Origin: Brumimicrobium sp033722555
GTDB lineage: Bacteria > Bacteroidota > Bacteroidia > Flavobacteriales_D > Crocinitomicaceae
Reading direction: 5' to 3'
Length of the DNA stretch: 36,793 nt
Assembly (NCBI GenBank): GCA_033722555.1
Contig: JAWVYS010000029.1
Location: forward strand, 1 to 36,793
Shown: one piece after another, positions 25,761-32,469 of the stretch
Position numbering within the stretch: the first letter of the stretch is position 1
Layout: every line of letters starts with the position of its first letter
Notes under the pieces: model-generated
Database searches by the model: none
Told to the model about the DNA's origin: nothing
What the model saw: only the letters and a program-made list of their open reading frames with translations
Translations under genes and position numbers: made by a program

Positions 25761-28682
25761 TTATTTCACGAATATTTTTTCAGTTGTTCCGTCTTCATAC
25801 TGAAGGATTACAATTCCCTTGAAGGTGGATAGATTTACCTCCTGACCGATCAGGTTATAAGCCCCTGCAATTCTTTTGTTCGACCTGTTATCAACCGAAA
25901 CTATGTCAAAAGTCTCGCTCGACCCGTCGTAATCAGTTTGGGTAAGTCTATAATAATTTATGGAATTCTCGAAATCGTAGTGTGGGAATGAATAGGAGAG
26001 AACATCGGTGGAATTTCCTGCGCCTGGTATCTGACCAATTTCTTCCCACTTAAAGCCATCGGATGAATACTCGAGCGTAAAATAATCGTTGTTTCTTTCC
26101 GCTATTGTTTTCCAGTAAACATAATTATAGTTATGCCTTGTTTTTTCCGCATTGAATTCAAGCAAGTTAATATCGAGAGATATACCCGGTACGACGGGAC
26201 TACTGCATCCTAAACCGGCTGTACCACCAAAGGTTATACTTACTGTAGGTTGCGGGCATGAAGCACCGCTGCTGAAGGTTTGTACTGCAATAATGAAATA
26301 AATACCATCATCGATATCCTGCTGAGTTATTACGATGTCATCTTCGTAAGCAGGGTTTGAGCCACTTAGATTACTGTTGAAACCTGTTCCCTGAGAAGTA
26401 GGACCGGCGAAGTTGCACATGATAGGTTCTTCCCCTGAAAGTGAAGGACAGGCCAATGTTGGTTGGAATCCTTCCCAGATTGCAAAATCTTGGTCCTGAC
26501 CATTATTCACATACATATTCATGGATAAAGTACCGGGACTTTCGGGATTTATCAAAAACCAGTTCGAGCATCGTTCAGCCGCAGACCAGCATCCGTTCGT
26601 TGATTCATTTAATTCCTGAACGTCATAACCATTCCCTGTAAAATCAACCGTAGACGGAATTCCGCATAAGGTTCTCATACATCCCCCCAAACAGTTCTGT
26701 TCGTTGCAATTAGCGTTTAGATCATTGGTTCCAGGTGTAGGCGAACATGTAACGGAGGCTATCCATCCAACATCTGTTGAGCTTGAATTTGACATGAAAA
26801 TTACTGTTAAGCAACCGTCCTGACTTGCGGTATAGGTAGCTGAGCCGATGTATTCATCTCCAATTATCGGTGAATTCGGAGATTGACCGTCAATTATGAC
26901 AATGTGATCTGCGGAAGATGCCATATCGATGAGGGTAAAATTAATTTGTACGTATTGATTTGGGTCGGAAGGGCAAATTACGTACTGTACCACTTGATCG
27001 TTGGCATAGTTCCCTGTTGAACCTCCTGTGTCGTAAAAGCTCAGTGTTGAACCACAGTTAACCGTTGTGGTACCGGGTAGGACATCCGAATTATTTGCAG
27101 ATTCCGTTGCGCATATATTGAATGTTGCTTGAGCTCCTAGGTCATACCAAACCCTGATCCATATGGTTGATCCTGGTGTAAGATTCGTTTGCTGGATATC
27201 AAGATTACCAGTTCCTACCGTAGTGTAGCACCCAACTTGTGTCAAATCAGAACAGTTTGGACCTTCATACACGGATGCAGAAAAATAGTTTGTCCCTGTT
27301 GGATTATTGCTTAAAGTAATATTTACATTTCCATCTGCCGGTACAGTGGCTGAATACCACACGTCAATATCCGCATTACCGGAAAATGTACTTCCTCCAC
27401 ACCCCGGATAGGAAGGGTTCGTTGTGAATGTAGCGTTTACGGTCGTCCCTGCTGTATTCACACAAGCTGCATTTACCGGTAGAGCAACGGCTCCACATGG
27501 ATCATCGTTACAGACAACGGGGTTGCAAATTTGAACAACATCTGAATTTGAGCAGGTACCGTTTGTAACTGACCATTCTAATGTTGCGCAGTTTCCTGAG
27601 GTCATGGTACTGTTAATTGTTGCACTCGGGTTATTGTTATCTCCTGCCGCTATGGTGACAGCCCCTGATAATACTGACCAGGTGCCCGTGAAGCCCGTTT
27701 CAGGGGTGTTAGCTTCCATTACATAAGATGTCTGACAAAGACTTTGATCGAATCCTGCATTTGCTTCAGGGAAGGAAGCATTCACGATGATTTGATCTGT
27801 TGAAGCTGTACATCCTGAACCACTGGAGCCCTCTGAAACATTCCAGGTAAAAACATAAGAAGTTCCTAGTGTCAGATTCGTTACACCTGAACTTGCATTG
27901 TTAAGATTAGCTATTGTTGGTCCGGCAGGGCTTACAGACCATGTGCCTAGTTCCCCGCCCGTTGTAGCGCTGGCGGACAGGTTGAAGCTCGTAGCACAGG
28001 TTGCCAAAGTGGTGTCGCTCCCGGCTGAAACAGGAATCCATTGGATTACTATTTGTCCGTTTCCACCGGCTCCACCATCACGATTTCCGCCTCCTTTGAT
28101 TCCGCCACCGCCGCCACCGCCTCCCGGAGCCAAGCCTGGGTTACCGTTTACCGCTCCGGAAACAGGAGCACCTCCAGCACCGCCGTTTGTTGCGTCACCG
28201 CCCGCTCCACCAGTATTTATACCACCTGCGCTACCGTTTTCAGCATCACATCCGCCTGTAGCGTTTCCACCCGCACCGGAAGGACCTGCAGAACCTCCGC
28301 CTCCGCCGGCTGCCGTAAATGCACCAAAAGTGGTCGATCCACCGGCACCACCTGCTCCGGTACCTGAAGCTCCCCCGGTTCCAACGGAAAAAGCAAATGA
28401 CTGACCAGGGGAAACAACGATTGTTTGAGTTACGTAACACCCTGAAGCTCCACCTCCGCCTCCTCCGGCCGTTGAGGTAGAACCTCCGCCAGCACCTCCG
28501 CCACCCCAAAGATGAACAGTTATTTCATTAACCCCACAAGGCACAATCCATGGTGATGTACTTGCAGGTGTCAAGGTAGCTTCTCCTTGTGCAATACTTG
28601 TAGAAAAGGAAATTATAATAATCAGGAGTGGCGAAATTAAACTGAATAAATTTCTTAGGAGTAGTAGTGGTAAATTTTTCAT
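25761..28682 (-). CDS. Large secreted glycine-rich/CUB-like protein with T9SS-type C-terminus
   Basis: I start at the ATG at 28682 (MKNLPLLLLRNLFSLISPLLIIIISFSTSIAQ), a clean signal peptide. The open frame extends 11 codons further upstream. Residues about 45-215 form a glycine-rich domain opening with SPWIVPCGVNEITVHLWGGGG and closing with GGNGQIVIQWIP. Then come two Ig/PKD-like repeats with TLATCATSFNLSA and EANAGFDQSLCQTSYVMEANTPETGFTGTWSV. A domain at about 400-530 resembles those found in C-terminal secreted proteins of the phylum, and a CUB-like domain follows (about 540-650, with FTLIDMASSADHIVIIDG). The end (VYWKTIAERNNDYFTLEYSSDG ... YYRLTQTDYDG ... NLIGQEVNLSTFKGIVILQYEDGTTEKIFVK) is the usual pre-sorting domain plus T9SS C-terminus. 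Likely an adhesin or extracellular matrix protein. Confidence 0.88.
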   Translation of the reverse strand: MKNLPLLLLRNLFSLISPLLIIIISFSTSIAQGEATLTPASTSPWIVPCGVNEITVHLWGGGGAGGGSTSTAGGGGGGASGCYVTQTIVVSPGQSFAFSVGTGGASGTGAGGAGGSTTFGAFTAAGGGGGSAGPSGAGGNATGGCDAENGSAGGINTGGAGGDATNGGAGGAPVSGAVNGNPGLAPGGGGGGGGIKGGGNRDGGAGGNGQIVIQWIPVSAGSDTTLATCATSFNLSASATTGGELGTWSVSPAGPTIANLNNASSGVTNLTLGTSYVFTWNVSEGSSGSGCTASTDQIIVNASFPEANAGFDQSLCQTSYVMEANTPETGFTGTWSVLSGAVTIAAGDNNNPSATINSTMTSGNCATLEWSVTNGTCSNSDVVQICNPVVCNDDPCGAVALPVNAACVNTAGTTVNATFTTNPSYPGCGGSTFSGNADIDVWYSATVPADGNVNITLSNNPTGTNYFSASVYEGPNCSDLTQVGCYTTVGTGNLDIQQTNLTPGSTIWIRVWYDLGAQATFNICATESANNSDVLPGTTTVNCGSTLSFYDTGGSTGNYANDQVVQYVICPSDPNQYVQINFTLIDMASSADHIVIIDGQSPNSPIIGDEYIGSATYTASQDGCLTVIFMSNSSSTDVGWIASVTCSPTPGTNDLNANCNEQNCLGGCMRTLCGIPSTVDFTGNGYDVQELNESTNGCWSAAERCSNWFLINPESPGTLSMNMYVNNGQDQDFAIWEGFQPTLACPSLSGEEPIMCNFAGPTSQGTGFNSNLSGSNPAYEDDIVITQQDIDDGIYFIIAVQTFSSGASCPQPTVSITFGGTAGLGCSSPVVPGISLDINLLEFNAEKTRHNYNYVYWKTIAERNNDYFTLEYSSDGFKWEEIGQIPGAGNSTDVLSYSFPHYDFENSINYYRLTQTDYDGSSETFDIVSVDNRSNKRIAGAYNLIGQEVNLSTFKGIVILQYEDGTTEKIFVK

Positions 28683-29045
28683 ATTGAAGTAGAGTTCGTT
28701 CAATAAATATAACATAAAAATCTAATTAACAATAATTTGAATACCAAAATAAATGGAACTCGCATGAAGTCAGAAGTGTTTATTCGGGTTCTTTTTTTAT
28801 AGGCCTGAGTAATTATGTACCACATTATCAGTGAGTTAGTGGAAGTAAAGAAACGCTAAACCGATAAAATATATATATCTAAGTAAGGTAGAAATTTTAA
28901 ACATATTTTTTTCAGAGTTTTAAGAAAACACGGTATAAATAATTTATATTTTTTAGAAAAAAATGGATTTTAAATACTTTGAATTTGTATTTTTGCACCC
29001 CGACGATAAAAAGTCGTTCGTTTTTTGAAATAATTTCAAGGCATT
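28683..29045 (+). other. AT-rich intergenic region before the tRNA cluster
   Basis: No coding frame, tRNA or clear repeat is visible in these 363 bases. The end nearest the tRNA contains a probable promoter (28964-28995). A small dyad CGAC...GTCG followed by TTCGTTTTTT (about 29001-29026) lies in the leader of tRNA-Ser and is too weak to call. Confidence 0.6.
28964..28995 (+). promoter_or_regulatory. Probable promoter of tRNA-Ser
   Basis: TATTTTTG (28988-28995) matches the -7 element TAnnTTTG. The -33 position holds TGG (28964-28966) instead of TTG. It is about 50 bases before the tRNA. Confidence 0.5.
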
Positions 29046-29132
29046 GGTGAGATGGGTGAGTGGCTTAAACCACATGTTTGCTAAACATGCGTACGTTTGC
29101 GCGTACCGGGGGTTCGAATCCCCCTCTCACCG
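29046..29132 (+). tRNA. tRNA-Ser (anticodon GCT)
   Basis: The acceptor stem GGTGAGA pairs with TCTCACC. The anticodon stem-loop is CATGT-TTGCTAA-ACATG, giving anticodon GCT (AGC/AGU codons). A long variable arm (around CGTACGTTTGCGCGTACC) marks it as a class II tRNA, and the T arm contains GGTTCGAATCC. The CCA end is not encoded (GCA follows). It has 87 bases. Confidence 0.95.
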
Positions 29133-29325
29133 CAATGTTTGATGAAGAAAGGTAAATGTAGGGGATGAGAACCCCCGCCAGGGTTCGAACCGTAGCGAAG
29201 CGGAGCTCAACGACCGGAGGGAGTTAATCCCCCTCTCACCGCAATGTTTGATGAAAAAAGGTATATGTGGTGGATGAGATTCAGGTAAAGCTCGAACTGT
29301 AGCAAGGCAGACCATAAATAGGAAC
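29105..29325 (+). repeat. Tandem imperfect repeat of the tRNA-Ser 3' end and trailer
   Basis: The 30 bases at 29117-29146 (part of the T arm, the acceptor 3' strand and trailer) recur identically at 29226-29255, an offset of 109. Similarity runs beyond the identical part on both sides. Upstream, ACCGG of the T arm is matched by ACCGG at 29213. Downstream, AAAGGTAAATGTAGGGGATGAGA is matched by AAAGGTATATGTGGTGGATGAGA (with differences), and TTCGAACCGTAGCGAAG by CTCGAACTGTAGCAAGG. The second copy cannot form a tRNA. The rest of the gap to 29345 shows no gene. Confidence 0.85.
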
Positions 29326-29345
29326 CTTTTTTGACTCAAAAAATC

Positions 29346-29375
29346 TTTGGGAATTGAAAAGATGTACTATCTTTG
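29346..29375 (+). promoter_or_regulatory. Promoter upstream of the tRNA-Pro-derived element
   Basis: TTTG (29346-29349), 18 bases, then TATCTTTG (29368-29375), the same -7 element as the rpmH promoter. Transcription should begin near 29381, about 240 bases before the intact tRNA-Pro and 65 bases before its degenerate copy. Confidence 0.75.
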
Positions 29376-29445
29376 CAAACCCATTTAAGATCCCTGATAA
29401 CGTTCAGGTATTGATTTGAAATAATATAAGAACTTATTTATAGTT

Positions 29446-29566
29446 CGGGGTGTAGCGTAGTACTGACGTAACAAGTTAGTCAGCATTGTAAATCTGAGGA
29501 AGCATAGCTTATCAGATCTTACGACCCGGTTATTGCGTGCTGACATTTATCGTCAGTAAGGTCGCA
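29446..29566 (+). pseudogene. Degenerate tRNA-Pro copy carrying inserted inverted repeats
   Basis: Three pieces of the intact tRNA-Pro appear here in the right order: CGGGGTGTAGCGTAG (29446-29460), CCCGGTTATTGCG (29525-29537, one change) and AGGTCGCA (29559-29566). Between the first two lie 64 extra bases. Between the second and third, 21 bases replace the 17-base anticodon arm. The 3' half of the tRNA is missing. The extra sequence is bounded by TACTGACG (29461-29468) and CGTCAGTA (29551-29558), and has a second inner pair GTCAGCA (29479-29485) and TGCTGAC (29538-29544), plus an inner hairpin ATCTGA/TCAGAT (29492-29497 with 29512-29517). It cannot act as a tRNA. Whether it is a decayed copy or a functional structured RNA is open. 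Confidence 0.7.
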
Positions 29567-29571
29567 TATAG

Positions 29572-29613
29572 AATCTCTTAGGAACGATTAAGAGATTATT
29601 GAAATATTTTTTT
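29572..29613 (+). terminator. Terminator-like hairpin between degenerate and intact tRNA-Pro
   Basis: AATCTCTTA (29572-29580) pairs perfectly with TAAGAGATT (29589-29597). Seven T follow at 29607-29613, about nine bases after the stem, which is further than usual. It could end or attenuate transcripts from 29381. Confidence 0.45.
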
Positions 29614-29622
29614 GATTAAGTT

Positions 29623-29697
29623 CGGGGTGTAGCGTAGCCCGGTTATCGCGCCTGCTTTGGGAGCAGGAGGTCGCAGGTTCGAATCCTGCCACCCCGA
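29623..29697 (+). tRNA. tRNA-Pro (anticodon TGG)
   Basis: The acceptor stem CGGGGTG pairs with CACCCCG. The anticodon stem-loop CCTGC-TTTGGGA-GCAGG gives anticodon TGG. The T arm is CAGGTTCGAATCCTG. There are 75 bases, and CCA is not encoded. I see no good promoter directly in front of it, so it may depend on the promoter at 29346-29375. Confidence 0.96.
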
Positions 29698-29700
29698 CAA

Positions 29701-29728
29701 GGGGATGATTGATTTCATCCCCTTTTTT
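29701..29728 (+). terminator. tRNA-Pro terminator
   Basis: GGGGATGA-TTGATT-TCATCCCC is followed by six T, directly behind the tRNA. Confidence 0.9.
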
Positions 29729-29732
29729 AGTT

Positions 29733-29812
29733 ATTAGGTTGTGTAGTTTACCGACAAAGATTTGTCCTCCTTCGGATCATCTAAGTCGGCACAGGCAGCT
29801 TGGCTACCCGAC
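29733..29812 (+). pseudogene. Degenerate tRNA-Arg copy with inserted dyads
   Basis: ATTAGGTTGTGTAGTTTA (29733-29750) matches ATTAGGTCGCGTAGCTCA at 29841-29858 (the tRNA-Arg 5' end plus flank) with four changes, all C to T relative to the intact gene, at an offset of 108. Further on, TCTAAG...CACAGG (29780-29795) matches TCTAAG...CACAGG of the intact anticodon-to-T-arm region, with five bases lost. Inserted between and after are CCGAC (29751-29755), GTCGG (29785-29789) and CCGAC (29808-29812), plus a small hairpin GACAA/TTGTC (29753-29766). No functional tRNA can form. Confidence 0.6.
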
Positions 29813-29844
29813 GAATGAAAGTAGTAAGCTGTCAGATGAAATTA

Positions 29845-29918
29845 GGTCGCGTAGCTCAGCTGGATAGAGCATCTGCCTTCTAAGCAGACGGTCACAGGTT
29901 CGAATCCTGTCGCGATCA
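29845..29918 (+). tRNA. tRNA-Arg (anticodon TCT)
   Basis: The acceptor stem GGTCGCG pairs with CGCGATC (one G-T). The anticodon stem-loop TCTGC-CTTCTAA-GCAGA gives anticodon TCT (AGA/AGG codons). The D arm is GCTCAGCTGGATAGAGC and the T arm ACAGGTTCGAATCCTGT. There are 74 bases, and CCA is not encoded. Confidence 0.96.
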
Positions 29919-29930
29919 CTCAGTAGTATC

Positions 29931-29964
29931 AAGGGTTTCAGAGGTTTTCTGGAACCCTTTTTTT
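29931..29964 (+). terminator. tRNA-Arg terminator
   Basis: AAGGGTTTCAGA pairs with TCTGGAACCCTT (one bulge) and is followed by a T run. Confidence 0.82.
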
Positions 29965-30090
29965 ATGGCTGTATATATATTCTTAAAATTCTGTAAATCA
30001 GTAAGAAAGATTGTTTTTCACAAAAAATGCTATTTTTTGTTGGACGAAATGTTTTTTATTTAATATTGCTGAAAATTGGCAACTGATTTT

Positions 30091-30471
30091 ATGTCGGACA
30101 GAAAAAGAAAATATAGCATCCAAAAAAGTGTTTTAACCTTTGTTTGGTTCTCTTTTTTACTGGCTTTCAGTACCATGTCCTTTTCTTTTGAAATTCATGG
30201 AACAGGTGGACTTAGTATTGAAAACCAGCAAAGTTTCGACCACGACATTAAGCTATATTCTGTTCCTTACTCTCAGTATTCCGGTAAATCTTTCGAAAAC
30301 AATTTCTTTCCTGAACCTGAATTCCGTGTAAAAGACAAAAAACAATCACTTTCAGGAAGATTAATACCCGAATCTAATTCATTGTATAAACAATACAGTG
30401 ATTATCTTTTATGTATTGATCCGAGTTTAATTTCTACGGATCTTATTTTTCCCTTCCATTCTTTTTGGTAA
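30091..30471 (+). CDS. Small secreted or membrane-anchored protein, no recognised family
   Basis: I start at the ATG at 30091 (MSDRKRKYSIQKSVLTFVWF). The frame extends five codons further to a TTG. The 126-residue product has a basic N-terminus, a hydrophobic segment (VLTFVWFSFLLAFSTMSFSF, about 13-33) that may be a signal peptide or anchor, and a polar remainder rich in Ser, Asn and aromatic residues. It has the look of an exported orphan protein. A strong hairpin terminator begins 17 bases after the stop, and the tRNA-Arg terminator lies upstream, so it is an independent unit. That arrangement supports it being real, although no promoter is clear. Confidence 0.6.
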   Translation: MSDRKRKYSIQKSVLTFVWFSFLLAFSTMSFSFEIHGTGGLSIENQQSFDHDIKLYSVPYSQYSGKSFENNFFPEPEFRVKDKKQSLSGRLIPESNSLYKQYSDYLLCIDPSLISTDLIFPFHSFW

Positions 30472-30487
30472 TATTTTTTTAAAACAA

Positions 30488-30518
30488 AGCATGCCATAGG
30501 ATACTATGGGGCTTTTTT
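30488..30518 (+). terminator. Terminator behind the small secreted protein gene
   Basis: Stem AGC..CCATAG-GATA-CTATGG..GCT followed by six T. Confidence 0.85.
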
Positions 30519-30550
30519 AGTGTTTTGTTTAATTAAAAAAAAATATTTAT

Positions 30551-31030
30551 ATGGATGCAGGAACAATAATCACTGCTGCTGTTTTAGTTGCAGTAGTAGC
30601 TCTTCCAATACTGATGATGAAGAGAAGTAGAGACAAGATAAAAAGAAAACTTCTCGCCGAAGTAACGCAAAGAGCAAAAGATGAAAACTCAGTTATTTCC
30701 CTTCATGATTTCTGGGGATTTACGATGTTAGGAATAGATAACAACTTAAAAAAACTCTTCGTTGCACGGTGGGATGATGACAAGGTCTTTCAGGATCGGA
30801 TAGAACTGGCTAACTACAAGGTTTGTCAGATTTTTAAGTCCGGTTTTGAGGGAGGTCGAAGAAGTAATCCGAGCGCAACTAAGGTTATGGGAATTCGGTT
30901 AATCTCCAAAGATGCCAAAGGGCAAGATCCGTTAATTGAGATTTATAATGATGATAAAGATCTTCAAGCGGAAGGGGGAAGGGAGTTCATTGAAAAATGG
31001 ATAGACAAGATCAATAACATCCTGAAATAG
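30551..31030 (+). CDS. Single-TM membrane-anchored protein of unknown function
   Basis: The 159-residue protein begins with one membrane segment (TIITAAVLVAVVALPILMM, about 5-23), followed by a basic stop-transfer stretch (KRSRDKIKRK), so the remainder should be cytosolic. That remainder has a compact alpha/beta look: VISLHDFWGFTMLGIDNNLKKLFVARWDDDKVFQDRIELANYKVCQIFKSG, then DPLIEIYNDDKDLQAEGGREFIEKWIDKIN. Parts resemble PH-like domains of small membrane-anchored proteins, but I cannot assign a family. It has its own terminator downstream and a terminator upstream, so it is a single-gene unit. Confidence 0.75.
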   Translation: MDAGTIITAAVLVAVVALPILMMKRSRDKIKRKLLAEVTQRAKDENSVISLHDFWGFTMLGIDNNLKKLFVARWDDDKVFQDRIELANYKVCQIFKSGFEGGRRSNPSATKVMGIRLISKDAKGQDPLIEIYNDDKDLQAEGGREFIEKWIDKINNILK

Positions 31031-31038
31031 ATGTCAAA

Positions 31039-31068
31039 AGCCGTAGATTTGTGTCTACGGCTTTTTTT
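31039..31068 (+). terminator. Terminator behind the membrane-anchored protein gene
   Basis: AGCCGTAGA-TTTGTG-TCTACGGCT followed by seven T, a nine-pair perfect stem. Confidence 0.92.
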
Positions 31069-31095
31069 ATTTGCGGCTATTGTATTTTGTATTGC

Positions 31096-32346
31096 TTAAG
31101 GCCAAAGCCAGATTATCGCTAAGCCACTGAGAATAGTTATTCCGAATGTACCAATTATCCACTTAGCTAATTTTTTGGGTCCCAGGATCAGGGTTAAAAT
31201 TCCTTTAAAAAAGAGATTTGACAGGATCGCGAGAAGTATAACACGCCAGCCGGTACTGGTTGAAATATCACCTTCTTTAATGATCTGTGAAACCGACAGC
31301 GTGATAGCGTCAACATTCGTGAGACCGCTGACGGCTGAGACCGCATACAGTGCGTCGTTGCCAAATTCTTGCTTAACGAAGGCGACGGCTAAAAGTATTA
31401 AGGCGTAAAAAAATCCGAATATCAACGCTATTTTAAGTTGTGCAGGATTTTTAGGTTCGGGCAGATCCTGGCTCGTTTTATTATTTCTCAGTCGGTAATA
31501 TATAAGGAAGGAAAGTGCACTAATAATCCCGAATGTGGTTAAAATGGGCAAAAAGGTTGACTTTACAATTTCAGGCGCCACCACACTGATTTCAATGATT
31601 ACTCTTATAAATGAAACAGCAGAAGCACCGGTTATTACGAAAGCAGAAAGCATGAATAGGGATTGATTCCCCTTCGTTTTACGCGCATAGCTAACTGTAG
31701 TGGCTGTGCTGCTTATGAGTCCTCCCAGAATTGTATTGGCAGGGAGGCCCATATCTTTTCCGAGAAATTTATAGATAAAATAACCCACAACGCTGATTCC
31801 TACAATAAATGTAACCATTAACCAGATGTGTTGAGGGTTAAGGACATCGAGTGGTCCAAAAGTTTTATCGGGTAAAATGGGAAGTATGACAAGTGAAATT
31901 CCTGCGAAGGTCATTATTGCCGAAAGGTCTTTGTCTTTAAGGTTTTCGATAAATCCGTGCAAACGCTTTTTGGCGTACAGAAGTATTGCCATCAGTCCTC
32001 CGGCTACGATTCCGATTATCCAGTTCCCGATGACCAGATAAGCACCGATAGCAAACATTAGCAGGGCCGCTACTTCTGTCGTTTGACCTATCTCTCGCTC
32101 ATCGGATTTTTTTTTATTTAAAATATTGCCTACGACCAAAAATCCTGTCAAACAAATAGCAAAGACAGGAAGCAGGAATGGGGTCGAAAATTCTCGTGTA
32201 ATTAAACCGGCTAGGGTTCCTAAAATTGAGATCAAAGTAAAGGTACGGACCCCTGCAAGAACGTGATTTGTTCTCTCTCTTTGAAGTCCGACAAGCAAAC
32301 CTAATCCCAGCGAGATTCCTAAAGTTATCAGATCGTTGTAATCCAT
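31096..32346 (-). CDS. MgtC/SapB-type membrane protein with DUF4010 C-terminal half
   Basis: The 416-residue protein has about twelve membrane segments. The N-terminal part (1-140) matches the MgtC/SapB domain: LGISLGLGLLVGLQRERTNHVLAGVRTFTLISILGTLAGLI, then TEVAALLMFAIGAYLVIG. The C-terminal part (about 165-416) matches DUF4010, with GLISSTATTVSYARKTKGN, YAVSAVSGLTNVDAITLSVSQIIKEG and a final hydrophobic segment. The family is widespread. MgtC itself is tied to magnesium limitation and ATP synthase control in pathogens, but the role of the DUF4010 fusions is not established. It is convergent with the membrane-anchored protein gene. Confidence 0.9.
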   Translation of the reverse strand: MDYNDLITLGISLGLGLLVGLQRERTNHVLAGVRTFTLISILGTLAGLITREFSTPFLLPVFAICLTGFLVVGNILNKKKSDEREIGQTTEVAALLMFAIGAYLVIGNWIIGIVAGGLMAILLYAKKRLHGFIENLKDKDLSAIMTFAGISLVILPILPDKTFGPLDVLNPQHIWLMVTFIVGISVVGYFIYKFLGKDMGLPANTILGGLISSTATTVSYARKTKGNQSLFMLSAFVITGASAVSFIRVIIEISVVAPEIVKSTFLPILTTFGIISALSFLIYYRLRNNKTSQDLPEPKNPAQLKIALIFGFFYALILLAVAFVKQEFGNDALYAVSAVSGLTNVDAITLSVSQIIKEGDISTSTGWRVILLAILSNLFFKGILTLILGPKKLAKWIIGTFGITILSGLAIIWLWP

Positions 32347-32378
32347 TCCCCGTTCAAACTATTGTAACATAAAACAAT

Positions 32379-32400
32379 CCCCTGTCGAATAGCAACAGGG
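32379..32400 (-). terminator. Weak terminator behind the EF-hand gene
   Basis: Minus strand CCCTGT-TGCTATTCG-ACAGGG followed by GATTGTTTT. The stem is good but the T run is interrupted. It lies 70 bases behind the EF-hand gene and just before the MgtC-type gene. Confidence 0.4.
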
Positions 32401-32469
32401 AATTATTCCAAGATATTAAATTTCTCTTAAATTTCCTCGAGAATTAAATGTGTTAACCAAAAGAATAGT

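Noticed and set aside
27898..28404. A 168-residue proline-rich open frame on the plus strand
   Set aside because: It is the reverse complement of the glycine-rich domain: Gly codons read backwards give Pro and Ala. No start signal or signal peptide supports it.
29117..29255. Attachment sites attL/attR of an integrated element
   Set aside because: Only about 80 bases lie between the repeated tRNA ends and there is no integrase or cargo gene, so I report it only as a repeat.
29126..29339. A 70-residue minus-strand frame downstream of tRNA-Ser
   Set aside because: It reads through the tRNA 3' end and its duplicated copy in antisense. The encoded FLHQTL/FIKHC repeats simply mirror the DNA repeat.
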